Positions 1-7,605 of a DNA stretch of 36,770 nucleotides are shown one piece after another. The notes beneath the pieces were generated by a model, which had not been told where the DNA came from, ran no database searches, and was given only the letters and a program-made list of their open reading frames with translations. The DNA lies in contig CAJTPH010000034.1 in NCBI GenBank assembly GCA_910578215.1, positions 8,829 to 45,598 on the forward strand. The letters run 5' to 3'. Origin of the DNA: an uncultured Acetatifactor sp. GTDB lineage: Bacteria; Bacillota; Clostridia; Lachnospirales; Lachnospiraceae. Every line of letters begins with the position of its first letter. Within the stretch, counting starts at the first letter, position 1. The translations under genes were made by a program, and so were the position numbers.

Positions 1-1
1 C

Positions 2-925
2 ACGGTGGTTTTCAATCCCCACCCTGCAGCCGTAAAGACCTCCATGTTTGCGCTGAATCTGATCAATGAGGCGTCTCTTGAGGCAGGCGGCCCCGACAAT
101 GTGGCATGTACCGTGGAAAAGCCCACGCTTGAGTCCAGCAATATTATGATGAAGCATAAGGACATTCCGCTGATTGCGGCAACCGGCGGTCCCGGCGTGG
201 TAACGGCGGTTCTTTCCTCCGGAAAGAGAGGCATCGGCGCTGGCGCGGGAAATCCGCCCGCTGTGGTGGACGAGACGGCGGATGTGAGGAAGGCGGCAAG
301 GGATATCGTAAACGGATGTACCTTCGACAACAATCTTCCCTGCATCGCGGAGAAGGAGATCGTGGCGGTGGATTCCATTGCCGACGAGCTGATGAATTAC
401 ATGATAACCGAGCAGAACTGCTACCTGATTTCCAAGGAGGAGCAGGAAAGGCTGGTTGCCACGGTTCTTACGCCCAAGGGACTGAACCGCAAATGTGTGG
501 GACGTTCCGCGAAGGTTCTGCTTGGCATGATCGGGGTCAATGTGCCTGACAATATCCGCTGTATTGTGTTCGAGGGAGAGAAAGAGCATCCTCTGATTGC
601 GGAAGAGCTGATGATGCCTATTCTGGGCATGGTCCGCGCAAAGGACATCGACGATGCCATTGAGAAGGCCGTATGGCTGGAGCACGGCAACCGTCACTCC
701 GCACATATTCATTCCAAGAACATTGACAATATTACAAAATACGCAAGAGAAATCGACACAGCCATCCTGGTAAAGAATGCGCCCTCTTACGCGGCGCTTG
801 GGTTTGGCGGGGAAGGCTACTGCACCTTTACCATTGCCAGCCGTACCGGCGAGGGTCTGACCAGTGCGAAGTCCTTTACCAAGAGCAGACGCTGCGTCAT
901 GTCAGACAGTCTCTGCATACGGTAG
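2..925 (+). CDS. pduP: PduP-like CoA-acylating aldehyde dehydrogenase, 5' end missing
   Basis: The gene runs off the left edge and its reading frame is open to base 2; about 307 codons of the C-terminal part remain. The family converts an aldehyde, CoA and NAD+ to acyl-CoA and NADH inside microcompartments. The catalytic thiol is the Cys in NNLPCIAEKE, near residue 112 of the visible part. The upstream ATGGPGVV and SGKRGIGAGAGNPP segments are the cofactor-binding strands typical of PduP/EutE. Whether the protein has an N-terminal encapsulation peptide cannot be seen. It heads the visible shell operon, 93 bp before an alcohol dehydrogenase that would recycle its NADH. EutE is the main alternative; the PduA-, PduL-, PduS- and PduT-type neighbours favour PduP. 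Confidence 0.93.
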   Translation, partial: TVVFNPHPAAVKTSMFALNLINEASLEAGGPDNVACTVEKPTLESSNIMMKHKDIPLIAATGGPGVVTAVLSSGKRGIGAGAGNPPAVVDETADVRKAARDIVNGCTFDNNLPCIAEKEIVAVDSIADELMNYMITEQNCYLISKEEQERLVATVLTPKGLNRKCVGRSAKVLLGMIGVNVPDNIRCIVFEGEKEHPLIAEELMMPILGMVRAKDIDDAIEKAVWLEHGNRHSAHIHSKNIDNITKYAREIDTAILVKNAPSYAALGFGGEGYCTFTIASRTGEGLTSAKSFTKSRRCVMSDSLCIR

Positions 926-1018
926 TAAGGCTTTGCAGTTGGGCGAAGCAAAAAGAACGGATATAAAAACGGAAATAAAATCGGCGATTGACCGTAAAAT
1001 AAGAAAGGAGAGCAAGAA

Positions 1019-2200
1019 ATGGCTGATACGGCACAGATTGAAGAAATAGTAAAGCAAGTGTTGGCAAGCATGTCCGGAAGCGCGGCAGCCGGCACCATAC
1101 CCAAGACTGCGCATGTAGCAATGCTGACCAGTCTGGAGCATTTTGACGTAAAAGAATTCCCCATGCCTGAGGTTGGGGATGACGATATCCTGGTAAAGGT
1201 GGAGGGCTGCGGCGTCTGCGGAACCGATGCCCATGAGTTTAAGAGAGATCCCTTCGGCCTGATTCCCGTGGCTCTGGGCCATGAGGGCACCGGCGAGATC
1301 GTAAAGATGGGAAAGAATGTCAAGAAGGACAGTGCCGGCAAGGAGCTGAAGCTTGGAGACAAGGTTGTCACCTGTATGATCTTCAAGGATAACCCTGACA
1401 TCACCATGTATGACCTGAACAAGCAGAATGTAGGCGGCGCCGATGTATACGGGCTGCTTCCCGACGACGATATTCATCTGAACGGCTGGTTTTCCGATTA
1501 TATTTTGATCAGGGGCGGTTCTACCGTGTTTAATGTAAGCGATCTTGACCTGTATTCCAGAGTTCTGATCGAGCCCTGCGCGGTATTGGTTCACGCAGTG
1601 GAGAGGGCAAAGAGCACGGGGATTCTCCGCTTTAACTCCAGGGTTGTGGTACAGGGCTGTGGACCTATCGGCCTGATCTGTATTGCGATTCTGCGCACCA
1701 TGGGTATCAACAATATCGTGGCGGTGGACGGCGAAAACAAGCGTCTTGAGTTTGCAAAGGAGCTCGGCGCTTCCGATTATGTAAACTTCAAGGACCACAA
1801 GGGAATCGAGGCGCTTTCTGCAGCGGTGGCGGAGAAGTTTGAAGGACATCTGGCGGATTTTGCGTTCCAGTGCACAGGCTCTCCCGCGGGGCATTCCAAT
1901 ATCTATAAGTTCATCCGCAACGGCGGTGGACTTTGCGAGCTGGGATTCTTCATCAACGGCGGCGACGCGACCATCAATCCCCACTTTGACATCTGCTCCA
2001 AGGAGATCACGACCGTGGGCTCCTGGGTATATACCCTGAGAGATTACGCAACCACCTTTGATTTCTTAAAGAGCGCCAAAAAGATAGGTCTTCCCATCGA
2101 CAAGCTGATTACCCATACCTATCCTCTGGAGGAGATCAACGAAGCGCTGAAGACCAATCTCGCCATGACAGGATTAAAGATCGCAATTATCAATAAGTAA
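1019..2200 (+). CDS. Zinc-dependent (MDR) alcohol dehydrogenase with encapsulation-type N-terminus
   Basis: This 393-residue protein is a medium-chain dehydrogenase that should reduce the pathway aldehyde to alcohol and regenerate NAD+ inside the compartment. Catalytic zinc ligands are visible as Cys67 (GVCGTD), His88 (GHEGTG) and Cys187 (EPC). The nucleotide-binding GCGPIG motif is at 213-218. The first 18 residues, MADTAQIEEIVKQVLASM, form an amphipathic helix followed by a Ser/Gly/Ala linker, which is the classic encapsulation peptide. The four-cysteine structural zinc lobe of most family members is missing; only Cys119 lies in that region. An AAAGGAG site precedes the ATG. In Pdu systems this role usually falls to the iron-type PduQ, so this is a non-homologous replacement, seen also in some glycyl-radical loci. 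The substrate is inferred from context. Confidence 0.9.
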   Translation: MADTAQIEEIVKQVLASMSGSAAAGTIPKTAHVAMLTSLEHFDVKEFPMPEVGDDDILVKVEGCGVCGTDAHEFKRDPFGLIPVALGHEGTGEIVKMGKNVKKDSAGKELKLGDKVVTCMIFKDNPDITMYDLNKQNVGGADVYGLLPDDDIHLNGWFSDYILIRGGSTVFNVSDLDLYSRVLIEPCAVLVHAVERAKSTGILRFNSRVVVQGCGPIGLICIAILRTMGINNIVAVDGENKRLEFAKELGASDYVNFKDHKGIEALSAAVAEKFEGHLADFAFQCTGSPAGHSNIYKFIRNGGGLCELGFFINGGDATINPHFDICSKEITTVGSWVYTLRDYATTFDFLKSAKKIGLPIDKLITHTYPLEEINEALKTNLAMTGLKIAIINK

Positions 2201-2248
2201 CCATAGCCTGTAAAACAGGGTAAAAACCAAAATGGAAGCGAGGAATCC

Positions 2249-2563
2249 ATGGAAGAAGCGGTAGGACTTTTGGAGGTGTACGGGCTGACCTGTGCATTTA
2301 TGGCAGCGGATGCGGGCTGTAAGGCGGCGGACGTCAGGCTGGAGACCTTTGATAAAAACAAGCCGGCAAACGCAGACAAACTGCCTGTGCCTTTGCTGGT
2401 GACGATCAAGTTCCGCGGAAGTGTCGCGGCGGTGGAGGCTGCGATGGCAGCGGGGGAGGAGATGGCAAAATCCCTCACCGGAGTTGTCCAGAAGCATATC
2501 ATTGCGAGACCTACCGGGGATACGGAAAAAATGCTGAAGCTTAACGCATTTGACAAAAGCTAG
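2249..2563 (+). CDS. Hexameric microcompartment shell protein (BMC-H)
   Basis: A single BMC domain of 104 residues, with the GLLEVYGLTCAFMAADAGCKAADV start and the RG-SVAAVEAAMAAG helix of the fold. It differs from the PduA-like pair downstream. The loop that lines the pore is longer and charged (DKNKPANADKLPVPLLV) in place of the KIGSG motif, and the tail ends in KLNAFDKS. It follows the alcohol dehydrogenase by 48 bp. The protein should form a hexameric tile with a pore of different selectivity from PduA. Its exact role (facet, edge or minor tile) cannot be told from sequence. Confidence 0.9.
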   Translation: MEEAVGLLEVYGLTCAFMAADAGCKAADVRLETFDKNKPANADKLPVPLLVTIKFRGSVAAVEAAMAAGEEMAKSLTGVVQKHIIARPTGDTEKMLKLNAFDKS

Positions 2564-2615
2564 TATATAGGGTTTGGAAACGATACATATTTTGCCGGAA
2601 TGAAAGGAGAACATT

Positions 2616-2891
2616 ATGGCACAGGAAGCATTGGGAATGGTAGAAACAAGAGGTTTGACAGCTGCAATCGAGGCGGCTGATGCAATGACAAAGGCAGCGG
2701 AGGTAACGCTGGTAGGCACCGAGAAGATCGGTTCCGGTCTGGTAACCGTTATGGTGCGCGGCGATGTAGGCGCAGTCAAGGCTTCTGTCGAGACAGGCTC
2801 CGCAGCGGCAAGCAGGCTTGGCGAGCTGGTAGCGGCACACGTTATTCCTCGTCCCCACAGCGATGTGGAGAAGATTCTTCCCCGCATCTAA
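2616..2891 (+). CDS. pduA: PduA/PduJ-like BMC-H shell protein, copy 1
   Basis: A 91-residue canonical shell hexamer subunit. The pore-loop motif KIGSG places a serine at residue 40, the position that lines the propanediol pore in Salmonella PduA. The GMVETRGL start and HVIPRPHSDVEKILP end are the standard fold boundaries. It is very similar to the protein at 3340-3621, and the two genes share their first 41 bases exactly. A perfect 9-bp hairpin follows in the intergenic gap. It is expected to be one of the most abundant shell components. Confidence 0.94.
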   Translation: MAQEALGMVETRGLTAAIEAADAMTKAAEVTLVGTEKIGSGLVTVMVRGDVGAVKASVETGSAAASRLGELVAAHVIPRPHSDVEKILPRI

Positions 2892-2897
2892 GTGCGT

Positions 2898-2920
2898 AAA
2901 GGTCTGTGGTGCAGACCTTT
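2898..2920 (+). promoter_or_regulatory. Intercistronic hairpin after the first pduA-like gene
   Basis: AAAGGTCTG and CAGACCTTT form a perfect 9-bp stem around a 5-base loop, and no T-run follows. It lies between two shell genes and reads as an mRNA-stabilising or processing hairpin rather than a terminator; this role is inferred. Confidence 0.5.
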
Positions 2921-2960
2921 CACATAAAGCAGGGTACATTAAATAAAAAGGAGCCGGTCA

Positions 2961-3299
2961 ATGAGCAATACATCATTAGGCTTTATTGAAATTTCAGGTG
3001 TGGTTGCCGCAGTGGACGCGCTGGATATCATGTGCAAGACTTCGGGAGTGGAGCTTGCCACATGGGAGAGAAAGCTGGGCGGAAGGCTGGTCACCATCAT
3101 CATAAGAGGTGATGTGGCAGCCGTCACCGAGGCGGTGGACACGGCGGTGAAGAAGGCGATCAAAAAGCCTGTGTCAAGCGGTGTGATCGCAAATCCCCAT
3201 GAGGAGATTGTGCGGCTTGTAAACCTGAGCGCAAGCAGATTTATGAAGAAGCAGGCAGTTCAGGATACGCTTGACGAACAGACGATCAAAGAGGTTTAA
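2961..3299 (+). CDS. BMC-H shell protein with C-terminal extension
   Basis: 112 residues: a BMC domain covers roughly residues 1-88 (GFIEISGVVAAVDALDIMCK at the start, GVIANPHEEIVRLV at the end). A charged helical tail of about 24 residues follows (ASRFMKKQAVQDTLDEQTIKEV). The pore loop is KLGGR, so an Arg sits next to the pore instead of the PduA-type Ser. The tail could dock cargo or neighbouring proteins at the lumen face, as proposed for extended shell proteins; that is inference. Ribosome site AAGGAG lies close upstream. Confidence 0.9.
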   Translation: MSNTSLGFIEISGVVAAVDALDIMCKTSGVELATWERKLGGRLVTIIIRGDVAAVTEAVDTAVKKAIKKPVSSGVIANPHEEIVRLVNLSASRFMKKQAVQDTLDEQTIKEV

Positions 3300-3339
3300 A
3301 AAGAGTTTATCAATGTGTTAAATTTAAGGAGGAAAAGAA

Positions 3340-3621
3340 ATGGCACAGGAAGCATTGGGAATGGTAGAAACAAGAGGTTTGGTTGCGGCAATAGAGGCAG
3401 CGGACGCTATGTGTAAGGCGGCAAACGTTACTCTGGTAGGCACCGAGAAGATCGGTTCCGGATTGGTGACCGTTATGGTACGCGGCGATGTGGGAGCTGT
3501 TAAGTCTTCCGTAGAAGCCGGCGCTTCCAGCGCTTCCAAGCTTGGCGAGCTGGTAGCTACACACGTAATCCCTCGTCCTCATACGGATGTTGAGATGATC
3601 CTTCCCGTAGTCAAGGCGTGA
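3340..3621 (+). CDS. pduA: PduA/PduJ-like BMC-H shell protein, copy 2
   Basis: 93 residues with the KIGSG pore motif at the same place as copy 1, so a second propanediol-type hexamer. Differences from copy 1 are mostly conservative (for example Cys25 for Thr25, and a VVKA tail). The identical 5' ends suggest recent duplication or gene conversion. Salmonella also carries a close pair (PduA and PduJ), so two copies are normal for this compartment type. An AAGGAGGAAA ribosome site gives strong expected translation. Confidence 0.94.
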   Translation: MAQEALGMVETRGLVAAIEAADAMCKAANVTLVGTEKIGSGLVTVMVRGDVGAVKSSVEAGASSASKLGELVATHVIPRPHTDVEMILPVVKA

Positions 3622-3652
3622 GAAAGCTCCGCGTTGCAGCCTGGAATTTGTT

Positions 3653-3671
3653 GTGCCTCCTTGAGAGGCAC
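3653..3671 (+). promoter_or_regulatory. Intercistronic hairpin before pduL
   Basis: GTGCCTC and GAGGCAC form a perfect 7-bp stem with a 5-base loop and no T-run. The placement between an abundant shell gene and an enzyme gene suggests a role in setting relative transcript levels. Seen in sequence; function inferred. Confidence 0.4.
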
Positions 3672-3739
3672 TGGGGCTGGGACGTGATTTTCGGTGTGGA
3701 AATTTATGTGTGACGACAGGAAAGCGGATGGAGGGAATC

Positions 3740-4387
3740 ATGGAACAGCAGACAGTTGAAATGATTGCACAGATGGTACTTCAGACCATCAACAAGATGG
3801 ATGATAAGACTGGCGGCTATCAGGTGCCGGTTGGTGTGTCTGCACGGCATATCCACCTGACCCAGAAGGATGTGGAAACACTGTTTGGCGAAGGGTATCA
3901 GCTGACAAAGAAAAAGGAGCTTATGGGCGGGCAGTACGCGTGCAACGAGACCGTTACGATCGTAGGGCTGAAGCTCCGCGCCATTGAGAATGTCAGGGTC
4001 CTGGGACCTGTGAGAAAGGCATCCCAGATAGAGATTTCATCTACGGACGCTTTGAAGCTTGGAATTAAAGCGCCGGTCAGAGAGTCAGGGGATGTGGCAG
4101 GAAGCGCTCCGATCGCGGTGGTAGGACCTAAGGGCGCCATCTATATGAAGGAGGGCTGCATTGTTGCAATGCGCCACATACATATGTCGCCTGCAGACGC
4201 GGCAGCCGCGGGTGTGCATGACGGGGACGTGGTTTCCGTGAAGGCGGAAAACGAGAGAGGAACCGTATTTAATCATGTAAAAATTCGTGTCAACGAAAGT
4301 TTTACGCTGGAGATGCATATTGATACTGATGAGGCAAACGCCAGCAAGATCAAAACCGGAGACAGGGTGACGATCGTTAAGCAGTGA
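3740..4387 (+). CDS. pduL: Phosphate propanoyltransferase PduL
   Basis: PduL transfers the acyl group from CoA to phosphate, recycling CoA in the lumen and feeding acetate/propionate kinase. The ATG at 3740 gives 215 residues and is preceded by GGAGGG. Upstream in-frame starts are possible but would bury the amphipathic helix MEQQTVEMIAQMVLQTINKM, a typical encapsulation peptide. Metal-binding histidines occur in SARHIHL (37, 39) and AMRHIHM (146, 148), one in each of the two PduL domains. A flexible linker (DDKTGGYQ) separates peptide and enzyme. It is not homologous to Pta. Confidence 0.95.
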   Translation: MEQQTVEMIAQMVLQTINKMDDKTGGYQVPVGVSARHIHLTQKDVETLFGEGYQLTKKKELMGGQYACNETVTIVGLKLRAIENVRVLGPVRKASQIEISSTDALKLGIKAPVRESGDVAGSAPIAVVGPKGAIYMKEGCIVAMRHIHMSPADAAAAGVHDGDVVSVKAENERGTVFNHVKIRVNESFTLEMHIDTDEANASKIKTGDRVTIVKQ

Positions 4388-4542
4388 CAGATAAAAACTG
4401 TTCTGTCAGGCAGCCTGCAGCGGGGGAGGTATATTATTACCGTCCTTCTTTCCGCTGCGGCGCGCCCGGCAGAATAAGGCTGCCCTGAGGCAGACGGCCG
4501 CTTTGCGGCATTAAGCCACATTGTGGCATAGGAGAACATACC

Positions 4543-4788
4543 ATGGTTATAGGTAAGGTAGTGGGAAGCATTGTCTCTACCCGCAAGTGCGAAAACCTCA
4601 TTGGAAATAAATTTATGATTATCGAGCCGGTGGAGGAGATGGCGGCATGCGCCTCCCGCTTCGTGGCGATTGACAATATCGGCGCGGGCATCGGGGAGAC
4701 CGTTTTGGTGGCTACGGGAAGCGCCGCACGGGTGGGAATGGAAAATGCGCCGGTGGATGCGGCGATCGTTGGAATCGTTGACGAGTGA
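4543..4788 (+). CDS. eutN: EutN/CcmL-type pentameric vertex protein (BMC-P)
   Basis: 81 residues of the EutN/CcmL/PduN beta-barrel family, which caps the shell vertices. The MVIGKVVGSIVSTRK start and the GIGETVLVATGSAARV core are characteristic. It is slightly shorter than the usual 85-100 residues. It sits 155 bp after pduL; that gap contains short palindromes, such as GCCACA-T-TGTGGC just before the ribosome site GGAG, which may keep expression of this low-copy subunit down (inference). Confidence 0.93.
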   Translation: MVIGKVVGSIVSTRKCENLIGNKFMIIEPVEEMAACASRFVAIDNIGAGIGETVLVATGSAARVGMENAPVDAAIVGIVDE

Positions 4789-4827
4789 GACCAATTATTT
4801 GCCTGATGAAACAGGAGAGACAAGGCT

Positions 4828-6174
4828 ATGGAAATTCAGACTTTAAAGCAGATTTTGCAGGAAAACGGCGTAGTGGGTGCAGGCGGTGCAGGCTTTCCCA
4901 CCTATGCGAAGCTGGATGAGCGCGCGGAGGTCATTTTGATGAACTGCGCGGAGTGCGAGCCGCTTTTAAAGCTTCACAGACAGCTTTTGGAGCAGCATGC
5001 GGAAGAAATTCTGAAGACCTTTGACATGATTGCGCAGACAGTAGGCGCGAAGGAAGCGGTCATCGGAATTAAGAGAGAATATAAGGCGACGTTAAAAGCC
5101 ATAGACAGATATATAGATGCGTACCCCAATATGCGTGTACAGCTGCTTGACAGCGCGTATCCCATGGGGGATGAGGTGATTTTAATCTATGAGGCAACCG
5201 GCAGGGTGATTCGCCCCGGCGGTCTGCCCATTGAGGAGGGGGTCGCCGTCTTTAACGTGGAGACGGTGTACAATGTGTTCCGCGCGGTGGAGCAGGAGAC
5301 CCCGGTACTGGATAAGCTGGTTTCCGTGGTGGGTGAGGTGGAGCATCCCGTGACGGTGAGAGTGCCCGTGGGCGCCCGGATTAAGGATGTGGTCGCCTAT
5401 GCGGGAGCGGTGACTGCCAGGGAGCCGGCGTACCTGATCGGCGGTCCCATGATGGGCAATCTGGGAGACGAGACCACTGTGGTGACAAAGACCACCAACG
5501 CGGTCATCGTACTGGACAGCTCCCATTCCCTGATACGGCGGAAAGACAGGAACGCGGCAATCGATTTAAAGCGCGCGGCTTCCTCCTGCTGCCAGTGTGA
5601 GACCTGTACCAGCCTCTGCCCGAGACATGCGCTGGGACATCCCATCGAACCCCATAAATTTATGCGCAGCGCGGCAAATAAGGATTTTCAGGATACAAAC
5701 GTATTTTTAAATACATTTTTCTGCAGCTCCTGCGGCTTGTGCGAGAACTTCTCATGTCCTCAGGGACTGTCGCCCAGAAGCCTGATTGCGGATTATAAGC
5801 TGGGGCTGCGCAAGGCGGGAGTAAAGCCTCCTGCAGGCGTGACGCCAGCTCCCGTGAAGGAGAGCAGGCAGTACCGCAAGGTGCCGGAGGAGAGGCTTGC
5901 CGCGAGGCTTGGTCTTACAAAATATGATGTGGAGGCGCCGCTTCAGGCCGACGGCTACTGGAAGGAGCACGTACAGATACATAAGGTGAAGATCAATCTG
6001 AGCCAGCATATAGGTGCGCCGGCCGTTCCGGCGGTGGAAAAGGGTGCGTCTGTCAAAGCGGGGCAGTGTATTGCAGGACCCGGCCAGGGACTGAGCGTTG
6101 CGATTCATTCTTCGGTGGACGGAACGGTTCAGGAAGTGACTGACAGATACATTACGATTTTGATAAAGGAGTAG
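4828..6174 (+). CDS. pduS: PduS-like Fe-S flavoprotein (RnfC family)
   Basis: This 448-residue protein belongs to the PduS branch of the RnfC family. It takes electrons from NADH through flavin to iron-sulphur clusters, and in Pdu systems supports cobalamin reduction. The N-terminal GVVGAGGAGFPTYAKL is a glycine-rich nucleotide-binding loop, and NCAECEPLL follows. Two [4Fe-4S] motifs are visible: Cys254/257/260/264 and Cys299/302/305/310. The C-terminus (about 385-448) is a lipoyl/SLBB-like beta domain. It ends 4 bp before pduT, its usual partner. If the signature enzyme upstream is a glycyl-radical enzyme, PduS may serve NAD+/NADH or radical-activase redox balance instead. Confidence 0.93.
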   Translation: MEIQTLKQILQENGVVGAGGAGFPTYAKLDERAEVILMNCAECEPLLKLHRQLLEQHAEEILKTFDMIAQTVGAKEAVIGIKREYKATLKAIDRYIDAYPNMRVQLLDSAYPMGDEVILIYEATGRVIRPGGLPIEEGVAVFNVETVYNVFRAVEQETPVLDKLVSVVGEVEHPVTVRVPVGARIKDVVAYAGAVTAREPAYLIGGPMMGNLGDETTVVTKTTNAVIVLDSSHSLIRRKDRNAAIDLKRAASSCCQCETCTSLCPRHALGHPIEPHKFMRSAANKDFQDTNVFLNTFFCSSCGLCENFSCPQGLSPRSLIADYKLGLRKAGVKPPAGVTPAPVKESRQYRKVPEERLAARLGLTKYDVEAPLQADGYWKEHVQIHKVKINLSQHIGAPAVPAVEKGASVKAGQCIAGPGQGLSVAIHSSVDGTVQEVTDRYITILIKE

Positions 6175-6178
6175 CCAT

Positions 6179-6727
6179 ATGAGCAAAGCGTTGGGAATGA
6201 TAGAATTTAAGACGGTTTCCGCAGGTGTGACCGCGGCGGATTCTATGGTAAAGACAGCACAGGTGGAGCTGATCGAGGCGCAGGTGGTCTGTCCCGGCAA
6301 ATATATCGCTCTGATAACCGGGGATTTAAGCGCCGTGGACGCCGCGGTGGAAAATGCGAGGGTGCAGTACGGCGAGCAGCTGATAGACAGCTTTGTGCTG
6401 GGAAATCCCCATCAGGGAATTTTCCCTGCCATTTATGGAACCACCCATGTGGAGCATATCAGCTCCCTGGGCGTGCTGGAGACCTATGACGCGGCGGCGA
6501 TCATTGTGGCGGCTGATGTGGCGGCAAAGACCTCCGATGTGGAGCTGATAGAGCTTCGCATTGCAAAGGGGATGTGCGGAAAGTCCTATGTGTTCCTGTG
6601 CGGCGAGGTGTCTGCGGTGGAGGCGGCAATTTCCCGGGCGAAGGCCAGCGTGTCCGAGGGCGGCATGTTCCTGGATTCCACGGTGATCGCTCATCCCGAC
6701 GAGCAGATATGCAAGTCCATCCTGTAG
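6179..6727 (+). CDS. pduT: PduT-like tandem-BMC trimeric shell protein with Fe-S pore cysteine
   Basis: 182 residues with two BMC domains in tandem (about 1-90 and 95-182). The pore loop of domain 1, VVCPGKY, places a cysteine at residue 38, the position that in Salmonella PduT ligates a [4Fe-4S] cluster at the trimer axis. The gene starts 4 bp after pduS, so the two are translationally close and likely form an electron path across the shell. Identification as PduT, not another BMC-T, rests on Cys38 and the neighbour. Confidence 0.93.
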   Translation: MSKALGMIEFKTVSAGVTAADSMVKTAQVELIEAQVVCPGKYIALITGDLSAVDAAVENARVQYGEQLIDSFVLGNPHQGIFPAIYGTTHVEHISSLGVLETYDAAAIIVAADVAAKTSDVELIELRIAKGMCGKSYVFLCGEVSAVEAAISRAKASVSEGGMFLDSTVIAHPDEQICKSIL

Positions 6728-6778
6728 GAGGGCGGCTTTGCGCCGCGGATAAGGCTGATTCAGGAAAACAGGGAGGCA

Positions 6779-6798
6779 GGCTGTAACGGCGTACAGCC
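6779..6798 (+). promoter_or_regulatory. Intercistronic hairpin between pduT and the DeoR gene
   Basis: GGCTGTA and TACAGCC form a 7-bp stem with a 6-base loop, just after a second GC-rich palindrome (near 6732-6746). No T-run follows, so transcription probably continues into the regulator gene. Confidence 0.35.
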
Positions 6799-6831
6799 GT
6801 GTGCGCAGCAGGTTAAAACGGAGGGCAGAGA

Positions 6832-7605
6832 ATGCTTGCGGTAGAGCGCAGGAATTTAATTCTGGAAAAACTCCAGGACGAGAAAAAAGTGGTAGTCAGT
6901 GAGCTGAGTACCCTTTTTGATGTTTCCGAGGAAACGATCAGGCGGGATCTGGATAAGCTTGACAAGGAAGGGCTGGCTACCAAGAGCTACGGCGGCGCGG
7001 TGCTGAATGAGAACACCAGCCTGGACATGCCCTTTAATGTGCGCAAAAAGCGCAATATGCAGGGAAAGCAGCTGATTGCCGAGCTGGTGAGCGGGCTGGT
7101 CCAGGAGGGGGAGCATATTATCGTGGACCCCAGCACCACGGCGGTAGCCATTGCAAAGGCGCTGAAAACCAGGAAGCGCCTGACGGTGATCACAAACTCT
7201 ATCGAGGTCCTGGTGGAGCTGTCCGACGTCAGCGGCTGGGATATTATCTCTACCGGGGGCACGCTGAGAGAAAATTATCTTGCCCTGGTGGGGCCCAAGG
7301 CAACGGATGTCATAGGCTCCTTTCATGTGGACAGGGCGATTATATCCTGTAAGGGGCTGGATATGGAGCAGGGGATTACCGATTCCAACGAGATGTTTTC
7401 GCAGGTGAAGCAGACGATGCTGAAATCCGCGAAGCAGCGCATCCTTGCGGCGGATTATACTAAATTTGACAATATTGCGTTTTCCAAGATATGCGGGCTC
7501 TCGTCTGTGGATATGGTGGTGACGGATGTCCGTCCCTCAGAGGAATGGATGAGGTATTTTGCAGAGAAAGGAATCGAGTGTCTTTATGGAAGGGAATGCG
7601 GTTAA
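6832..7605 (+). CDS. DeoR/GlpR-family transcriptional regulator
   Basis: 257 residues. The N-terminal helix-turn-helix (about 1-55) contains VSELSTLFDVSEETIRRDL, the DeoR signature. The C-terminal part is a DeoR sensor domain of the ISOCOT fold (GEHIIVDPSTTAVAIAKAL, ITNSIEVL, STGGTLREN). These regulators bind phosphorylated sugars or their metabolites and usually repress. DeoR regulators are common in fucose/rhamnose-type compartment loci, so the likely target is this operon. Its last 20 bases overlap the ParA gene. Confidence 0.92.
   Translation: MLAVERRNLILEKLQDEKKVVVSELSTLFDVSEETIRRDLDKLDKEGLATKSYGGAVLNENTSLDMPFNVRKKRNMQGKQLIAELVSGLVQEGEHIIVDPSTTAVAIAKALKTRKRLTVITNSIEVLVELSDVSGWDIISTGGTLRENYLALVGPKATDVIGSFHVDRAIISCKGLDMEQGITDSNEMFSQVKQTMLKSAKQRILAADYTKFDNIAFSKICGLSSVDMVVTDVRPSEEWMRYFAEKGIECLYGRECG

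Noticed and set aside
902..1984. Long minus-strand frame (360 codons) opposite the alcohol dehydrogenase
   Set aside because: It has no ribosome site or recognisable domain and mirrors a gene with strong family motifs on the + strand.
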